Shown piece after piece: positions 22,597 through 32,165 of a stretch of 38,731 bases of DNA. Source of the stretch: Acidimicrobiia bacterium. GTDB taxonomy: Bacteria > Actinomycetota > Acidimicrobiia > Acidimicrobiales > Bin134. A model generated the notes under the pieces. The model did not search any database, was not told the origin of the DNA, and saw only the letters and a program-made list of their open reading frames with translations. Location: the NCBI GenBank assembly GCA_009842675.1, contig VYEX01000068.1, positions 1 to 38,731 of the forward strand. The letters are read 5' to 3'. Every line of letters starts with the position of its first letter. Position 1 is the stretch's first letter. Made by a program: the position numbers and the translations under genes.

Positions 22597-23503
22597 GCTC
22601 GTTCCAGTGCCGATACTGGGCTTGTCGGCCCCTCACCGCGTCCTGGAACACCTCTTGGATCTTGCGGGTGATCGGACCGGGGTCGCCGATCTCGCGGTCG
22701 TCCACCGACCGGATGGGAACCACCTCGGCCGCGGTGCCCGACAGGAAAGCCTCGTCGGCCAAATACAGATCGCTGCGCAGCAGGTTGTCGGCCACATAGG
22801 GGATGCCCAGGTCAGAGGCCATGGTGCGGATGGCATCCTGGGTAATGCCCTCCAACGCCCCCACCGAGGTGGGCGGGGTGACGATGGTGCCGTCGCGCAC
22901 CACGAACAGGTTCTCCCCGGTGCACTCGCTCACATAGCCCTGGGGCGATAGCAGGACAGCCTCGTCGTAGCCGGCCTTCACCGCCTGCACCTTGGCCAGC
23001 TGGCTGTTGATGTAGTGCCCGCAGCCCTTGGCCGCAGTGGGCATGGAGTTGGGGTCGTGTCGCTGCCAGGAGCTGACCATGAGGCGCACCCCGTTGCGTA
23101 TCCCCTCATCGCCCAAATAGGTGCCCCACGGCCACACCGCGATGGCCACGTTCACCTGGCACGGCAGCGGGTTCAGCCCCATCTCGCCGTAGCCCAGATA
23201 GGCCAGAGGACGGATGTAGCCGCTCTTCAGATTGTTGACCCGCACGGTCTCCTTGGTGGCGGCCACCAGCTCGTCCACCGTGTAGGGGATGTCGATCTGG
23301 AGGATCTTGGCGCTGGCGAACAGCCGCCGGATATGGGGGGTGAGCCGGAACACCGCGGGGCCCTCATCGGTCTCATAGGCCCTGATGCCCTCGAAAACGC
23401 CGTTGCCGTAGTGAAGCGTGTGGGTGAGCACGTGCACGGTGGCGTCCGCCCAGTCCACCAGCTCGCCGTCCATCCACACCTTCTCCGTGGTCTCGATTGG
23501 CAT
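22583..23503 (-). CDS. ilvE: Branched-chain amino-acid aminotransferase
   Basis: This class IV PLP transaminase makes Leu, Ile and Val from their keto acids. The 306 residues begin with the class-typical WMDGELVDW and HVLTHTLHYGNGVFEGIRAY. The PLP lysine is K159 in AAKGCGHY, the same number as in the E. coli enzyme. YVSECTGENLFVV and the closing SGTAAEVVPI are also present. The ATG has an AAAGGA Shine-Dalgarno about 10 nt upstream. It lies 45 bp after leuB and overlaps cimA, so leucine and isoleucine steps share one transcription unit. Confidence 0.96.
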   Translation of the reverse strand: MPIETTEKVWMDGELVDWADATVHVLTHTLHYGNGVFEGIRAYETDEGPAVFRLTPHIRRLFASAKILQIDIPYTVDELVAATKETVRVNNLKSGYIRPLAYLGYGEMGLNPLPCQVNVAIAVWPWGTYLGDEGIRNGVRLMVSSWQRHDPNSMPTAAKGCGHYINSQLAKVQAVKAGYDEAVLLSPQGYVSECTGENLFVVRDGTIVTPPTSVGALEGITQDAIRTMASDLGIPYVADNLLRSDLYLADEAFLSGTAAEVVPIRSVDDREIGDPGPITRKIQEVFQDAVRGRQAQYRHWNEHVDR

Positions 23504-23548
23504 CGTGCTCAGATCCTTTCTGCGGGCATAGCCTCGATCATTCGGGGC

Positions 23549-24529
23549 TCACACCCTGTCTGCAATGGCGTCGCCGATTTCGGTGGTGGTCCCGTATTGA
23601 GTTGTGGGGTCGGCGCAGGCGGCCCGAATCCGGTTAGCGGCATCGACCTCGCCGAGGAATTCAACCATCATTGCGGCCGACAAAATCGCGGCGGTGGGGT
23701 TGGCCCGGCCGGTCCCCACAATATCGGGTGCTGAGCCGTGGACCGGCTCAAACATCGACGGACCGGTGCGATCGGGGTTCAGATTGGCCGAGGCGGCCAG
23801 CCCGATGCCCCCGGACACTGCGCCGCCGAGGTCGGTGAGGATGTCGCCGAACAGGTTGTCGGTCACGATCACGTCGTAGCTCTTGGGGTCTTCCACGAAG
23901 TAGATGCAGGCCGCATCCACATGGTTGTAGGCGGTGGCCACGTCGGGATACTCCTCGGCCACCTCGTTGAACGCCCGCTCCCACAAGTCGCCGGCAAAGG
24001 TCAAAACGTTGGTCTTGTGCACCAGAGTGAGGTGGCGCCCGGGGCGGCTGCGGGCCAGCTCGAAGGCGTAGCGGACACAGCGCTCAACACCGAACCGGGT
24101 GTTCACCGACCCCTGCGTGGCCACCTCATAGGGGGTGTGGCGGCGCAGGAACCCGCCCTCGCCGGCGTAGGTGCCCTCGGTGTTCTCCCTGATCACCTCG
24201 AACTCGAAGGAGCCGTCGGGGGCTCGGAACGGGCGGCGGTTCACGTAGAGGTCGAGTTCGAAGCGCATCCGCAGCAGCAGCCCCCGCTCAATCACGCCGG
24301 GAGGCACGTCGGGGGTGCCCACCGCGCCCACATACAGGGCGTCCAACCCCCGCCACTCGTCCATGATCTCGTCGGTAAGCACGGTGCCGTCCCGCAGGTA
24401 GCGGGCTCCCCCGAGGTCGTAGGGCACCGTGTCCAGCTCCACGCCAGCCGCGTCCATCACCTTCAGGCCCTCGGCTACAACCTCGGGCCCGATGCCGTCG
24501 CCGCCAAGTACTCCGATCACGTGGGCCAT
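23549..24529 (-). CDS. leuB: 3-isopropylmalate dehydrogenase
   Basis: This NAD-dependent decarboxylating dehydrogenase oxidises 3-isopropylmalate (and methylmalate in the citramalate route). The 326 residues show GGDGIGPEVVAEGL at the start, LLLRMRFELDLYVNRRP (substrate loop), VIRENTEGTYAGEGG, the Lys of VHKTNVL, DNLFGDILTDLGG (metal Asp residues) and EPVHGSAPDIVGTGRANP (NAD site). It is slightly shorter than proteobacterial LeuB but typical for actinobacteria. It heads the minus-strand leuB-ilvE-cimA run. The ATG is 8 nt from a TATTCT -10, and the promoter region is shared with greA. Confidence 0.95.
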   Translation of the reverse strand: MAHVIGVLGGDGIGPEVVAEGLKVMDAAGVELDTVPYDLGGARYLRDGTVLTDEIMDEWRGLDALYVGAVGTPDVPPGVIERGLLLRMRFELDLYVNRRPFRAPDGSFEFEVIRENTEGTYAGEGGFLRRHTPYEVATQGSVNTRFGVERCVRYAFELARSRPGRHLTLVHKTNVLTFAGDLWERAFNEVAEEYPDVATAYNHVDAACIYFVEDPKSYDVIVTDNLFGDILTDLGGAVSGGIGLAASANLNPDRTGPSMFEPVHGSAPDIVGTGRANPTAAILSAAMMVEFLGEVDAANRIRAACADPTTQYGTTTEIGDAIADRV

Positions 24530-24537
24530 GGCCCATC

Positions 24538-24543
24538 AGAATA
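24538..24543 (-). promoter_or_regulatory. -10 element of leuB (leaderless geometry)
   Basis: TATTCT on the minus strand ends 8 nt before the leuB ATG. The same hexamer, with the same 8-nt gap, precedes serA. No good -35 is found. Confidence 0.5.
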
Positions 24544-24571
24544 CGAATACATCATCCCTTGAGGCGAACAC

Positions 24572-24577
24572 TAAAAT
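24572..24577 (+). promoter_or_regulatory. -10 element of greA (leaderless geometry)
   Basis: TAAAAT ends 8 nt before the greA ATG, and there is no Shine-Dalgarno. It lies within the 56 bp that separate the divergent leuB and greA starts, so the two promoters must interleave. Confidence 0.55.
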
Positions 24578-24585
24578 GTTTCCTT

Positions 24586-25059
24586 ATGCCAGAAACCCAA
24601 GAGCTGTCCCAGACGGCATACGACCGTCTGCGGGCTGAGTTCGAACAGCTCACCACGGTCGGACGGGTTGACATCGCCCGGAAGATCGAAGCGGCCCGCG
24701 AGTTGGGAGACCTGAGCGAGAACGGCGACTACCACGCGGCCAAAGACGAACAGGGAAAGATGGAGACCCGCATCGCCCAGCTCAGCGCCCTGTTGAACAA
24801 CTGCCAGATCGTCGAAGCGAGCGACGGAACCACGGTGGCGGTGGGATCAGTGGTCACCGTGGCCCACGACGGCGACCCCGATGACGTCGAGACCTATCTG
24901 GTTGGTTCGATCGAGGAGCGCCACGACGGACTCGACGTGATCTCCCCGGCCTCTCCGATGGGAGCGGCCATCATCGGGGCAGACGTGGGCGACACCGTGT
25001 CGTTTGATAGCCCCGCCGGCGGGACTCTGTCCGTTCAAATCGTGTCCCTTGAGCAGTAG
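24586..25059 (+). CDS. greA: Transcription elongation factor GreA
   Basis: GreA rescues backtracked RNA polymerase by stimulating transcript cleavage. ATG 24586 is chosen (protein starts MPETQELSQTAYDRL, 157 residues); a longer frame would add nine residues across the promoter. The N-terminal coiled coil has the family tip ARELGDLSENGDYHAAKDEQ, whose acidic residues enter the polymerase channel. The C-terminal FKBP-like domain reads VGSVVTV to SPMGAAIIGADVGDTVSF. It is followed by an overlapping hydrolase gene. Confidence 0.95.
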   Translation: MPETQELSQTAYDRLRAEFEQLTTVGRVDIARKIEAARELGDLSENGDYHAAKDEQGKMETRIAQLSALLNNCQIVEASDGTTVAVGSVVTVAHDGDPDDVETYLVGSIEERHDGLDVISPASPMGAAIIGADVGDTVSFDSPAGGTLSVQIVSLEQ

Positions 25060-25957
25060 CGGAGCGCCCATCGGCCCCAGCTTGCCGCCGGGCGAGTCGA
25101 TCGACCTGCCCGGACGGGGGCAGGTGTTTGTTCGACGGGCCGAGGGACCGCCGGGATCGCCCACCGTCATGTTGCTGCACGGCTGGACGGTGACCGCTGA
25201 TTTGAACTGGTACCCGGCCTTCCAGCCCATCTCACAGCGGGCCTCCGTGGTGGCTTTCGACCACCGGGGCCACGGCGATGGCCTCCCCACCAGGCGTTTC
25301 AGGTTCGCCGACTGTGCCTCCGATGTTTTGGCCGTGGCCGACGCCCTGGGCATCGACCGGTTCGTGTGCGTGGGCTACTCCATGGGCGGCGCCATCGCGC
25401 AACTGGCCGCTCGATCTGCACCCGACCGGGTCACCGGCCTGGTGCTGGGCGCCACCTCCACCAGCTTCCGAGGACGGGGATTGCGGGCCATCCGCTTCTC
25501 GCTGCTTCCGGTGGTGGCCGCCGCCTCTCGCCTGGCCCCCTTGAAGCTGCGCTACTGGGGCTGGGAGCAGACCGTGTTCAACGTGATCGGCACCAACATC
25601 GGCCGTTGGGCCCAGACCGAGGTGCTCAAAGGCGACCCCCAGGCGATGCTCGATGCCGGCACCGAGCTGTTCAACTTCGACTCCTCGGACTGGATCGCCG
25701 AGCTGCCCATGCCCATCGCCCAAATCCGCACCCTGGGCGACAACGTGGTGCCCGACTATCTCCAACAAGAGCTGGGCGACGCCGTGTCCGACCTCAGCGT
25801 CTTCTCCTATCGGGGCGGCCATGCGTCGGTGGTCACCGACTTCGACAGCTTTTGGGACTGCCTGAGCAAGGCGCTGGACTCTGTGGGGGTGCCGGCCGGC
25901 TCAGAAATTGGGAGCTCTGTTGCCCCCGATCCATCGTCTTCTGAGACCAGCCGATAG
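25049..25957 (+). CDS. Alpha/beta hydrolase
   Basis: This is a serine hydrolase of about 302 residues with unknown substrate. The oxyanion strand is VMLLHGWTV, the DHRGHGDG turn follows, and the nucleophile elbow is GYSMGG. The acid is in TLGDNVVPD and the His in YRGGHAS, so the triad looks complete. The TTG at 25049 overlaps the end of greA by 11 bp and is the most sensible start, although it has no Shine-Dalgarno; a longer frame to 25004 would lie wholly inside greA. The last about 25 residues are Ser/Pro-rich. Coupling to greA is positional only. Confidence 0.85.
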   Translation: MSSSGAPIGPSLPPGESIDLPGRGQVFVRRAEGPPGSPTVMLLHGWTVTADLNWYPAFQPISQRASVVAFDHRGHGDGLPTRRFRFADCASDVLAVADALGIDRFVCVGYSMGGAIAQLAARSAPDRVTGLVLGATSTSFRGRGLRAIRFSLLPVVAAASRLAPLKLRYWGWEQTVFNVIGTNIGRWAQTEVLKGDPQAMLDAGTELFNFDSSDWIAELPMPIAQIRTLGDNVVPDYLQQELGDAVSDLSVFSYRGGHASVVTDFDSFWDCLSKALDSVGVPAGSEIGSSVAPDPSSSETSR

Positions 25958-25998
25958 CCTCAGATATACCGCCTACAACGCAAGAAACCGGAGCGCAC

Positions 25999-27399
25999 AT
26001 GGGCCGAACCCTCAGCGAAAAGGTCTGGGACCGACACGTCGTTCACCAAGCTGACGGCGAGCCCGACCTGCTGTTCATCGACCTGCACCTCATCCACGAG
26101 GTGACCTCCCCTCAGGCCTTCGACGGGCTCCGCATGAACGGCAGGACCGTGCGGCGGCCCGATCTCACGGTGGCCACCGAAGACCACAACGTCCCCACCG
26201 ACAACATCGCCTGGCCCATCGCCGATCCAATCTCCCGCCAGCAGGTGGAGACATTGCGGGCCAACTGCGAGGAGTTCGGCATCACCCTGTACCCGATGGG
26301 AAGCCCCGGCCAGGGAATCGTGCATGTGATCGGCCCGGAGATGGGCCTCACCCAGCCGGGCATGACCATCGTGTGCGGCGACAGCCACACCTCCACCCAC
26401 GGGGCGTTCGGGGCGCTGGCCTTCGGCATCGGCACCAGCGAGGTGGAGCACGTGCTGGCCACCCAAACCCTCCCCCAGCAGCGGCCCGGCACCATGTCGG
26501 TGACCGTGGACGGCGCGCTGCCCATGACCTGCACGGCCAAGGACGTGATCTTGGCCATCATCGGGCGCATCGGCACCGGCGGGGGCATCGGCTCGGTTAT
26601 CGAATACCGGGGGTCGGTCATCCGCTCGCTGTCGATGGAAGGGCGCATGACCGTGTGCAACATGTCCATCGAGGCTGGCGCCCGAGCGGGGTTGATCGCC
26701 CCCGACGACACCACGTTCGAATATCTCCAGGGGCGACCGGGAGCACCAGCGGGACCAGCGTGGGAGGCCGCGGTGGACGACTGGCGCAGCCTGTCGACCG
26801 ACGATGACGCCGCCTTTGACAAAGAGGTGTTGATCGACGGTTCGGCGCTGGTGCCCCATGTGTCGTGGGGAACCAACCCGGGCCAAGTGGCCCCCATCGA
26901 CGGGGCCGTGCCCCACCCTGACACCTTCGCCGAGGCCAGCGGACGGGATGCGGCCGCCCGGGCGCTCGACTACATGGACCTGGCCCCCGGCACACCGCTG
27001 AAGGAGATCCCGGTGGACACCGTGTTCATCGGCTCGTGCACCAACAGCCGCATCGAAGACCTGCGCATCGCCGCCTCGGTGGTGGAGGGCCGCCGGGTGC
27101 GTTCCGGGGTGCGCACCTTCGTGGTTCCCGGCTCGGGCGCGGTCAAGGCCCAGGCCGAGGCCGAGGGCCTCCACGAGGTGTTCAAAGCCGCCGGGTTCGA
27201 CTGGCGGGAGCCGGGCTGCTCCATGTGCTTGGCCATGAACCCCGACAAGCTGGCCCCCGGCGAGCGGTGCGCCAGCACCTCCAACCGCAACTTCGAGGGC
27301 CGCCAGGGCAAGGGCGGGCGCACCCACCTGGTGTCGCCCGCGGTGGCCGCCGCCACCGCGGTGGCCGGCACCTTCGCCACACCAGGGGATCTGTCATGA
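25999..27399 (+). CDS. leuC: 3-isopropylmalate dehydratase large subunit
   Basis: This aconitase-family large subunit isomerises 2- to 3-isopropylmalate (and citramalate to methylmalate). Of 466 residues, the start [11 protein letters not shown] is typical. [23 protein letters not shown] is the substrate/cluster region, and the 4Fe-4S cysteines are in FIGSCTNSR and [24 protein letters not shown] closes the protein. A GGAG Shine-Dalgarno lies about 6 nt before the ATG. Its TGA overlaps the leuD ATG, so the two subunits are translationally coupled. Confidence 0.97.
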   Translation: MGRTLSEKVWDRHVVHQADGEPDLLFIDLHLIHEVTSPQAFDGLRMNGRTVRRPDLTVATEDHNVPTDNIAWPIADPISRQQVETLRANCEEFGITLYPMGSPGQGIVHVIGPEMGLTQPGMTIVCGDSHTSTHGAFGALAFGIGTSEVEHVLATQTLPQQRPGTMSVTVDGALPMTCTAKDVILAIIGRIGTGGGIGSVIEYRGSVIRSLSMEGRMTVCNMSIEAGARAGLIAPDDTTFEYLQGRPGAPAGPAWEAAVDDWRSLSTDDDAAFDKEVLIDGSALVPHVSWGTNPGQVAPIDGAVPHPDTFAEASGRDAAARALDYMDLAPGTPLKEIPVDTVFIGSCTNSRIEDLRIAASVVEGRRVRSGVRTFVVPGSGAVKAQAEAEGLHEVFKAAGFDWREPGCSMCLAMNPDKLAPGERCASTSNRNFEGRQGKGGRTHLVSPAVAAATAVAGTFATPGDLS

Positions 27400-27989
27400 A
27401 GCCGGTGCGAACGATCATCGCCACCGCGCTGCCGCTGGACCGAAGCGACGTGGACACCGATCAGATCATCCCCAGCGACTGGCTCAAGCGGGTGGAGCGC
27501 ACCGGCTTCGAGCAGGGTTTGTTCTCGGAGTGGCGCGAGGATCCCGATTTCGTGCTCAACGATTCCCGCTTCGCCGATGCCCGCATCCTGGTGGCCGGCC
27601 CCAATTTCGGCACCGGCTCCTCCCGGGAGCACGCGGTGTGGGCCATCCAGCAATACGGCTTCGAGGCGGTCATCTCCCCCCGTTTCGGCGACATTTTCCG
27701 CAACAACTCCACCAAGAACGGCCTGGTCCCGGTGCAGGTGAGCGAAGACGTGGCCCGCACGCTGCTCGACGCAGTGGCCGACGACCCCTTGATTGAGATC
27801 ACTGTCGACGTCGAACGGCTCACCGTGTCGGCCCCGGCCGCCGGTGTGAGCTCCGATTTCCCCCTCGACGGCGCCGTTCAGCATCGTCTGTTGGAGGGCC
27901 TCGACGACATCGGCCTCACCCTGGCCCACACCGACGCCATCGACGCCTTCGAAACCACCCGTCCGGCCTGGATGCCGTCGCTGGCCTAG
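27396..27989 (+). CDS. leuD: 3-isopropylmalate dehydratase small subunit
   Basis: The LeuD swivel subunit has 197 residues. ATG 27396 overlaps the leuC stop; a much longer in-phase open frame upstream only shadows leuC. Family markers are [15 protein letters not shown], the [13 protein letters not shown] loop and [20 protein letters not shown]. It completes the dehydratase with LeuC. The tail ([12 protein letters not shown]) is typical. Downstream, CGAAAA-TT-TTTTCG (28001-28014) is a small AT-rich inverted repeat. Confidence 0.97.
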   Translation: MKPVRTIIATALPLDRSDVDTDQIIPSDWLKRVERTGFEQGLFSEWREDPDFVLNDSRFADARILVAGPNFGTGSSREHAVWAIQQYGFEAVISPRFGDIFRNNSTKNGLVPVQVSEDVARTLLDAVADDPLIEITVDVERLTVSAPAAGVSSDFPLDGAVQHRLLEGLDDIGLTLAHTDAIDAFETTRPAWMPSLA

Positions 27990-28022
27990 ATTGATCCCAT
28001 CGAAAATTTTTTCGAATTGCTG

Positions 28023-28049
28023 GGAACCAACCTGTCGGATCAGGCCGTC
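28023..28049 (+). promoter_or_regulatory. Possible ECF-sigma promoter of the beta-propeller lipoprotein
   Basis: GGAAC (28023-28027) and CGTC (28046-28049) are separated by 18 nt, resembling envelope-stress ECF promoters (GGAAC...CGTC), though the spacer is 1-2 nt long. The ATG is 8 nt after CGTC. It fits an exported protein, but it is a weak motif. Confidence 0.3.
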
Positions 28050-28057
28050 TTAGTTGC

Positions 28058-30367
28058 ATGCTGAAGATCCGAAAAGCCGCACTTGTCCTGTCTGCGACGG
28101 TCGTGTCCCTGGCCCTGCTGGCCGCGGCCTGTTCGTCTGACACTTCTGATACACCGGGGATTACCGGTGGGGCCAGCGGCACCGCCACGGACGAAACCCC
28201 TGGTGAAGTGACGGGCGAGACCGACGGGACGCCAGTGCCGACGGTGGTGCTGGATGACATCGAGTTGTTGTCGGCGTTGCGGAGCTTCGGCGACTGCTCC
28301 ACGCTGCTCGACTACCTGCGGACCGAGACCGTCGCCCGGGTGGGCCCCTACGGCCTCGACGACGGGCCTCGCTTCGGGATTCCTGAGCCATTCATGGCCG
28401 AGGAAGCCGAGATGATGGCCGACGACTCCGCGGCCCCGGCAGCCCCAGCAGCCGATTCGGCACCGACCAGCGGCATCGACGGCGACTTCTCCTCCACCAA
28501 CGTGCAGGTGGCCGGGGTGGACGAGCCCGACATCATCAAGACCGATGGCAACCGCATCCTGGCCGTGGCTCAGGGGCGGTTGCACTATGTGGACGTTTCC
28601 GGCGACCAGCCTCGGTACCTGGGCAGCGTGGACCTGACTTCGGAAAATTCTTGGGGCTGGGGCCAGGAGATATTCATCCGGGGCGACCGGGCCATGGTGT
28701 TCTCCACCAGCCACTTCGAGGGGCTGGAACCGGTGGCGGCCCGCGATCTCGAGGGCGACCACGTCATCGCCGAGGATGTGATCTTCCGCGGCAATCCGGT
28801 GGCGCTCATCCAAGAGATCGACCTGTCCAACCCGGCCTCCATGGAGGTGGTTTCGGAGCTGCGTGTGGAGGGCAGTTACCTCAGCGCCCGCTCGGTGGGC
28901 GACGTGGTGTGGATGTCGATGTCCAGCTACCCGGCGCAGTTCCAGTTCGTGTACCCCAGCGGCCCCGCCGCCGAAGAGGCCGCCGAGCGGGTCAACAAGG
29001 AGATTGCCGCCACCGCAGGCTTGGGGGCCTGGCTGCCGGCCTACCGCTTCGACGGGCCCGGCGGCACCCGTGCTGGTCTGTTGCCCGAGTGCGAGCAGCT
29101 CTACACCCCCGCCGAGTTCGACGGGTTCACCGTGTTATCGGTGCTGAGCTTCAACCTCGACGAGCCGCTGGACACCGGCGACGCCGCCTCGGTGCTGGCC
29201 GACGGCCACACCCTCTACGGCTCCGGCCAGTCGCTCTATCTGGCCTCCAGCACGCCGGTGTGGGCCGAGCCCGTAGATGACGGAGACACGGTCAGCATCT
29301 CGGCGCCGACGGAGTGGACCACCGTCGCACACAAGTTCTCGGTGTCCACCGACGGCCCGGCCCGCTACGAGGCGTCGGGCACGGTGGAGGGCCATCTGCT
29401 CAACCAGTTCTCCATGGACGAGCACAACGGCTACTTCCGGGTGGCCACCACCATTGGCGAGCCATGGGACACCGAGACCTCTGAGAGCCAGGTGGTGGTG
29501 CTCGAACAGCAGGGCCGACGGCTCACCGAGGTGGGCAAAGTCGGGAATTTGGGGCGGGGCGAGCGCATCTTCTCGGTCCGATTCGCGGGCGACATCGGCT
29601 ACGTGGTCACCTTCCGCCAGGTTGACCCCCTCTATGTGATCGACCTGGCTGATCCCACTGCCCCGTCGGTGGCCGGCGAGCTGAAGATCCCCGGTTTCTC
29701 GACTTACTTGCACCCCATTGGCGACGGCCTCCTCATCGGCGTGGGCCAAGACGCCGACGACACCGGCCGCACCCGCGGCACCAAGGTCTCGCTGTTCGAC
29801 GTGAGCAACTCGGCCGCGCCCAGCGAACTCGACGTGATCGTATTCCCCGACGCCCACAGCGAGGCCGAGTGGGACCACCGGGCCTTCTTGTACTGGGGCC
29901 CCCAGGAGATGGTGGCCATCCCCCTCACCCGTTACGACTACGAGGGCGACGACGACTTCTTCGGCGCCGTGGCCCTGCGGGTGAACCGCGACGGCGTGGC
30001 CGAGCTCGGGCGGGTGTCACACCGGGAGCAGCAGATCGTGTTCGAGGGCTGCCGTCCGGTGGACAACCAAGAGCTGGCGAGGGCATTCGGCGGCGACAGC
30101 GAGATCCGCATTTGCCCCTTTGACGCCCCCGACCGCTACGGCAATCAAGACTGCGAGCCCATGAAGCCCGAGTGGGCCCGGGAGGAATGGCCCTCAATCG
30201 ACATCGCCGACGACGAGAAGCTGATCATCTGCTGGATCTGGACCCCGCCCATCCAGCGATTAATCGTGATCGGCGACACCTTGTGGACTATGTCCGAGCA
30301 CGCCCTCCAAGCCAACGACCTGGCCACCTTCGCTTACGAGGACCAGTTCGAGCTGAAATCAAACTGA
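28058..30367 (+). CDS. Lipoprotein with C-terminal beta-propeller domain (COG4880-like)
   Basis: This 769-residue envelope protein starts with a basic n-region (MLKIRKA), a hydrophobic core and LLAAAC, giving lipidated Cys25. A Thr/Gly/Asp-rich spacer follows. The diagnostic segment FSSTNVQVAGVDEPDIIKTDG (about 147-167) opens the secreted beta-propeller domain distantly related to WD-40. Repeated blade-like segments follow (DVSGDQPRYLGSVDL, IDLSNPASMEVV, VIDLADPTAPSVAGEL, LFDVSNSAAPSELD). A DEHNGYFRVATT block is also typical of the family. The function is unknown; cell-surface binding or scaffolding is the usual guess. It stands alone between leuD and the convergent leuA. Confidence 0.88.
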   Translation: MLKIRKAALVLSATVVSLALLAAACSSDTSDTPGITGGASGTATDETPGEVTGETDGTPVPTVVLDDIELLSALRSFGDCSTLLDYLRTETVARVGPYGLDDGPRFGIPEPFMAEEAEMMADDSAAPAAPAADSAPTSGIDGDFSSTNVQVAGVDEPDIIKTDGNRILAVAQGRLHYVDVSGDQPRYLGSVDLTSENSWGWGQEIFIRGDRAMVFSTSHFEGLEPVAARDLEGDHVIAEDVIFRGNPVALIQEIDLSNPASMEVVSELRVEGSYLSARSVGDVVWMSMSSYPAQFQFVYPSGPAAEEAAERVNKEIAATAGLGAWLPAYRFDGPGGTRAGLLPECEQLYTPAEFDGFTVLSVLSFNLDEPLDTGDAASVLADGHTLYGSGQSLYLASSTPVWAEPVDDGDTVSISAPTEWTTVAHKFSVSTDGPARYEASGTVEGHLLNQFSMDEHNGYFRVATTIGEPWDTETSESQVVVLEQQGRRLTEVGKVGNLGRGERIFSVRFAGDIGYVVTFRQVDPLYVIDLADPTAPSVAGELKIPGFSTYLHPIGDGLLIGVGQDADDTGRTRGTKVSLFDVSNSAAPSELDVIVFPDAHSEAEWDHRAFLYWGPQEMVAIPLTRYDYEGDDDFFGAVALRVNRDGVAELGRVSHREQQIVFEGCRPVDNQELARAFGGDSEIRICPFDAPDRYGNQDCEPMKPEWAREEWPSIDIADDEKLIICWIWTPPIQRLIVIGDTLWTMSEHALQANDLATFAYEDQFELKSN

Positions 30368-30371
30368 GGGA

Positions 30372-32078
30372 CTAACCCAACCCAGCACAGGCCCGGTTCA
30401 GGGCGCTCACAATGGCCCGCATGGACGCCGTCGTGATGTCGGTGTGGATGCCGCAGCCCCACAGCTCGCGGCCTTCTACCAGCAGCTCGATATAAGCCAC
30501 CGCCTCGGCGTCGGTGCCTCCACCCCGGGCGTGCTCGTGATAGTCGACCACCTTGATCGGCGTGTCGATGATCTCGTTCAACCCGGAAACGAAGGCGTCC
30601 AGCGATCCGGCTCCCTCGCCGTGGACCACCACCTGGTCTTCCCCGGCGGTCAGCCGGGCGGTGACCACGGTGCGGTCGGCCCCCCGGGCGTTCTGGGCCG
30701 ACTCGTATCCGTTCAGCCGGTAGGGCTCGTCCAAACCGAGGTACTCGGTGGCGAACTCGCTGTGGATCTGGTCGGCGGTGATCTCCTCGCCGGTGTCCTC
30801 GGCGATCTGCTGGATGACCCTGCTGAACTCGATCTGCATCCGCCGGGGCAGGTCGAGTTGAACCTCGGCTTGGAGCAGGTATGACACCCCGCCCTTGCCC
30901 GACTGGCTGTTCACCCGCACCACGTCCTGGTAGGTGCGGCCCACGTCTTTGGGGTCGATGGGGATGTAGGGAACCTCGAACAGGGTCTGGCCGGTCTCCT
31001 CCATGGCCTCAAACCCCTTCTTGATGGCGTCTTGGTGCGACCCCGAGAAGGCGGTGTACACCAAGTCGCCCACATAGGGGTGGCGGGGATGGATGGGAAG
31101 CTGGTTGCAGTCCTCGGCCACCCGGCGAAGCCCGTTGATGTCGGAGATGTCCAACTCGGGGTCCACCCCTTGGCTGAACAGGTTCATGGCCAGGTTCACC
31201 ACATCCACGTTGCCGGTGCGCTCGCCGTTGCCGAACAGGGTGCCTTCCACCCGGTCGGCGCCGGCCATGAGCCCGAACTCGGCGGCGGCCACCGCGGTCC
31301 CCCGGTCGTTGTGGGGGTGCAGGCTCAGCACGATGCGGTCCCGGCGGTCCAGGTTGCGGTGCATCCACTCGATCATGTCGCCGTAGATGTTGGCGGTGGA
31401 CATCTCCACGGTGGCCGGCAGGTTGATGATCACCGGCTTGTCGTGGCCGTCGGCCAGGATGTCCACCACCTCGTCGCACACCCGCTTGGCGAACGGCAGC
31501 TCGGTGCCGGTGAACGACTCGGGCGAGTACTCGTAGAACACCTCGGTGCTGGGGACCTGGGGCTCCAGCGAGCGACACCACTCCGACGCCTGGGTGGCAA
31601 TCTTGGTGATGCCGTCCATGTCGAGGCCAAAGACCACCCGGCGCTGGACGGTTGATGTGGAGTTGTAGAGGTGGACAATGGCATCGGCGGCGCCGTCGAT
31701 GGCCTCATAGGTGCGCTCGATCAGCTCTTGGCGGGCCTGGGTGAGCACTTGGATGCGCACGTCGGAGGGGATGGCCTTCTGCTCGATGATCTCTCGCACG
31801 AACCGGAAGTCGGTCTCCGATGCCGAGGGGAAGCCCACCTCGATCTCCTTGAACCCGGCCTCCACCAGGGCGGTGAACATCTTCCACTTCCGCTCGGGGT
31901 TCATGGGCTCGATGAGGGCCTGGTTGCCGTCGCGCAAGTCCACCGAGCACCACCGGGGCGCGCCGGTGAGCACGGCGTCGGGCCAGGTGCGGTCGATCAG
32001 CTTGACCGGCTCGAACGCCTGGTACTTGTGGATCGGCATTCCCGACGGCTGTTGGGGGTGTAATCCGGTTTTCATCAC
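30372..32078 (-). CDS. leuA: 2-isopropylmalate synthase (actinobacterial long form)
   Basis: This enzyme condenses 2-ketoisovalerate with acetyl-CoA, the first committed leucine step and the target of leucine feedback. The 568 residues begin with the long N-terminal arm seen in mycobacterial LeuA. The barrel motif is SVDLRDGNQALIEPM, and metal ligands lie in LHPHNDRGT and NGERTGN. A C-terminal regulatory domain follows (about 430-568; YESAQNARGADRTVV, VVDYHEHARGGGTDAEAVAYIEL). GTG 32078 is followed directly by ATG 32075; either may start, with an AGAGG Shine-Dalgarno just upstream. A complete attenuator (leader peptide, hairpin, T-tailed terminator) precedes it. It is a separate transcription unit from serA. 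Confidence 0.97.
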   Translation of the reverse strand: MMKTGLHPQQPSGMPIHKYQAFEPVKLIDRTWPDAVLTGAPRWCSVDLRDGNQALIEPMNPERKWKMFTALVEAGFKEIEVGFPSASETDFRFVREIIEQKAIPSDVRIQVLTQARQELIERTYEAIDGAADAIVHLYNSTSTVQRRVVFGLDMDGITKIATQASEWCRSLEPQVPSTEVFYEYSPESFTGTELPFAKRVCDEVVDILADGHDKPVIINLPATVEMSTANIYGDMIEWMHRNLDRRDRIVLSLHPHNDRGTAVAAAEFGLMAGADRVEGTLFGNGERTGNVDVVNLAMNLFSQGVDPELDISDINGLRRVAEDCNQLPIHPRHPYVGDLVYTAFSGSHQDAIKKGFEAMEETGQTLFEVPYIPIDPKDVGRTYQDVVRVNSQSGKGGVSYLLQAEVQLDLPRRMQIEFSRVIQQIAEDTGEEITADQIHSEFATEYLGLDEPYRLNGYESAQNARGADRTVVTARLTAGEDQVVVHGEGAGSLDAFVSGLNEIIDTPIKVVDYHEHARGGGTDAEAVAYIELLVEGRELWGCGIHTDITTASMRAIVSALNRACAGLG

Positions 32079-32104
32079 ATGGCCTCTATTGGAGTTGACT
32101 CACG

Positions 32105-32137
32105 AAAAAACCCCCTGCCCTTGCGGGATCAGGGGGT
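32105..32137 (-). terminator. Intrinsic terminator of the leuA attenuator
   Basis: On the minus strand ACCCCCTG (32137-32130) pairs with CAGGGGGT (32117-32110), with an inner CCC/GGG pair around a GCAA loop, followed by a run of six T (32110-32105). It is a textbook intrinsic terminator, 26 nt before the leuA start. Confidence 0.9.
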
Positions 32138-32139
32138 CG

Positions 32140-32165
32140 GGGCGAGCACCTCTGGGTGCTCGCCC
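32140..32165 (-). promoter_or_regulatory. 11-bp hairpin between leucine leader peptide and terminator
   Basis: GGGCGAGCACC and GGTGCTCGCCC form a perfect 11-bp stem with a 4-nt loop. Its 5' arm starts on the last base of the leader-peptide stop codon, so a ribosome stalled at the Leu codons or sitting at the stop would cover it. It is probably the pause/protector arm of the switch. The exact antiterminator pairing is not obvious by eye. Confidence 0.8.

Noticed and set aside
25960..27327. 455-codon open frame on the minus strand, antisense to leuC
   Set aside because: It has shadow-type composition and no domain; leuC on the other strand is complete with all cluster cysteines.
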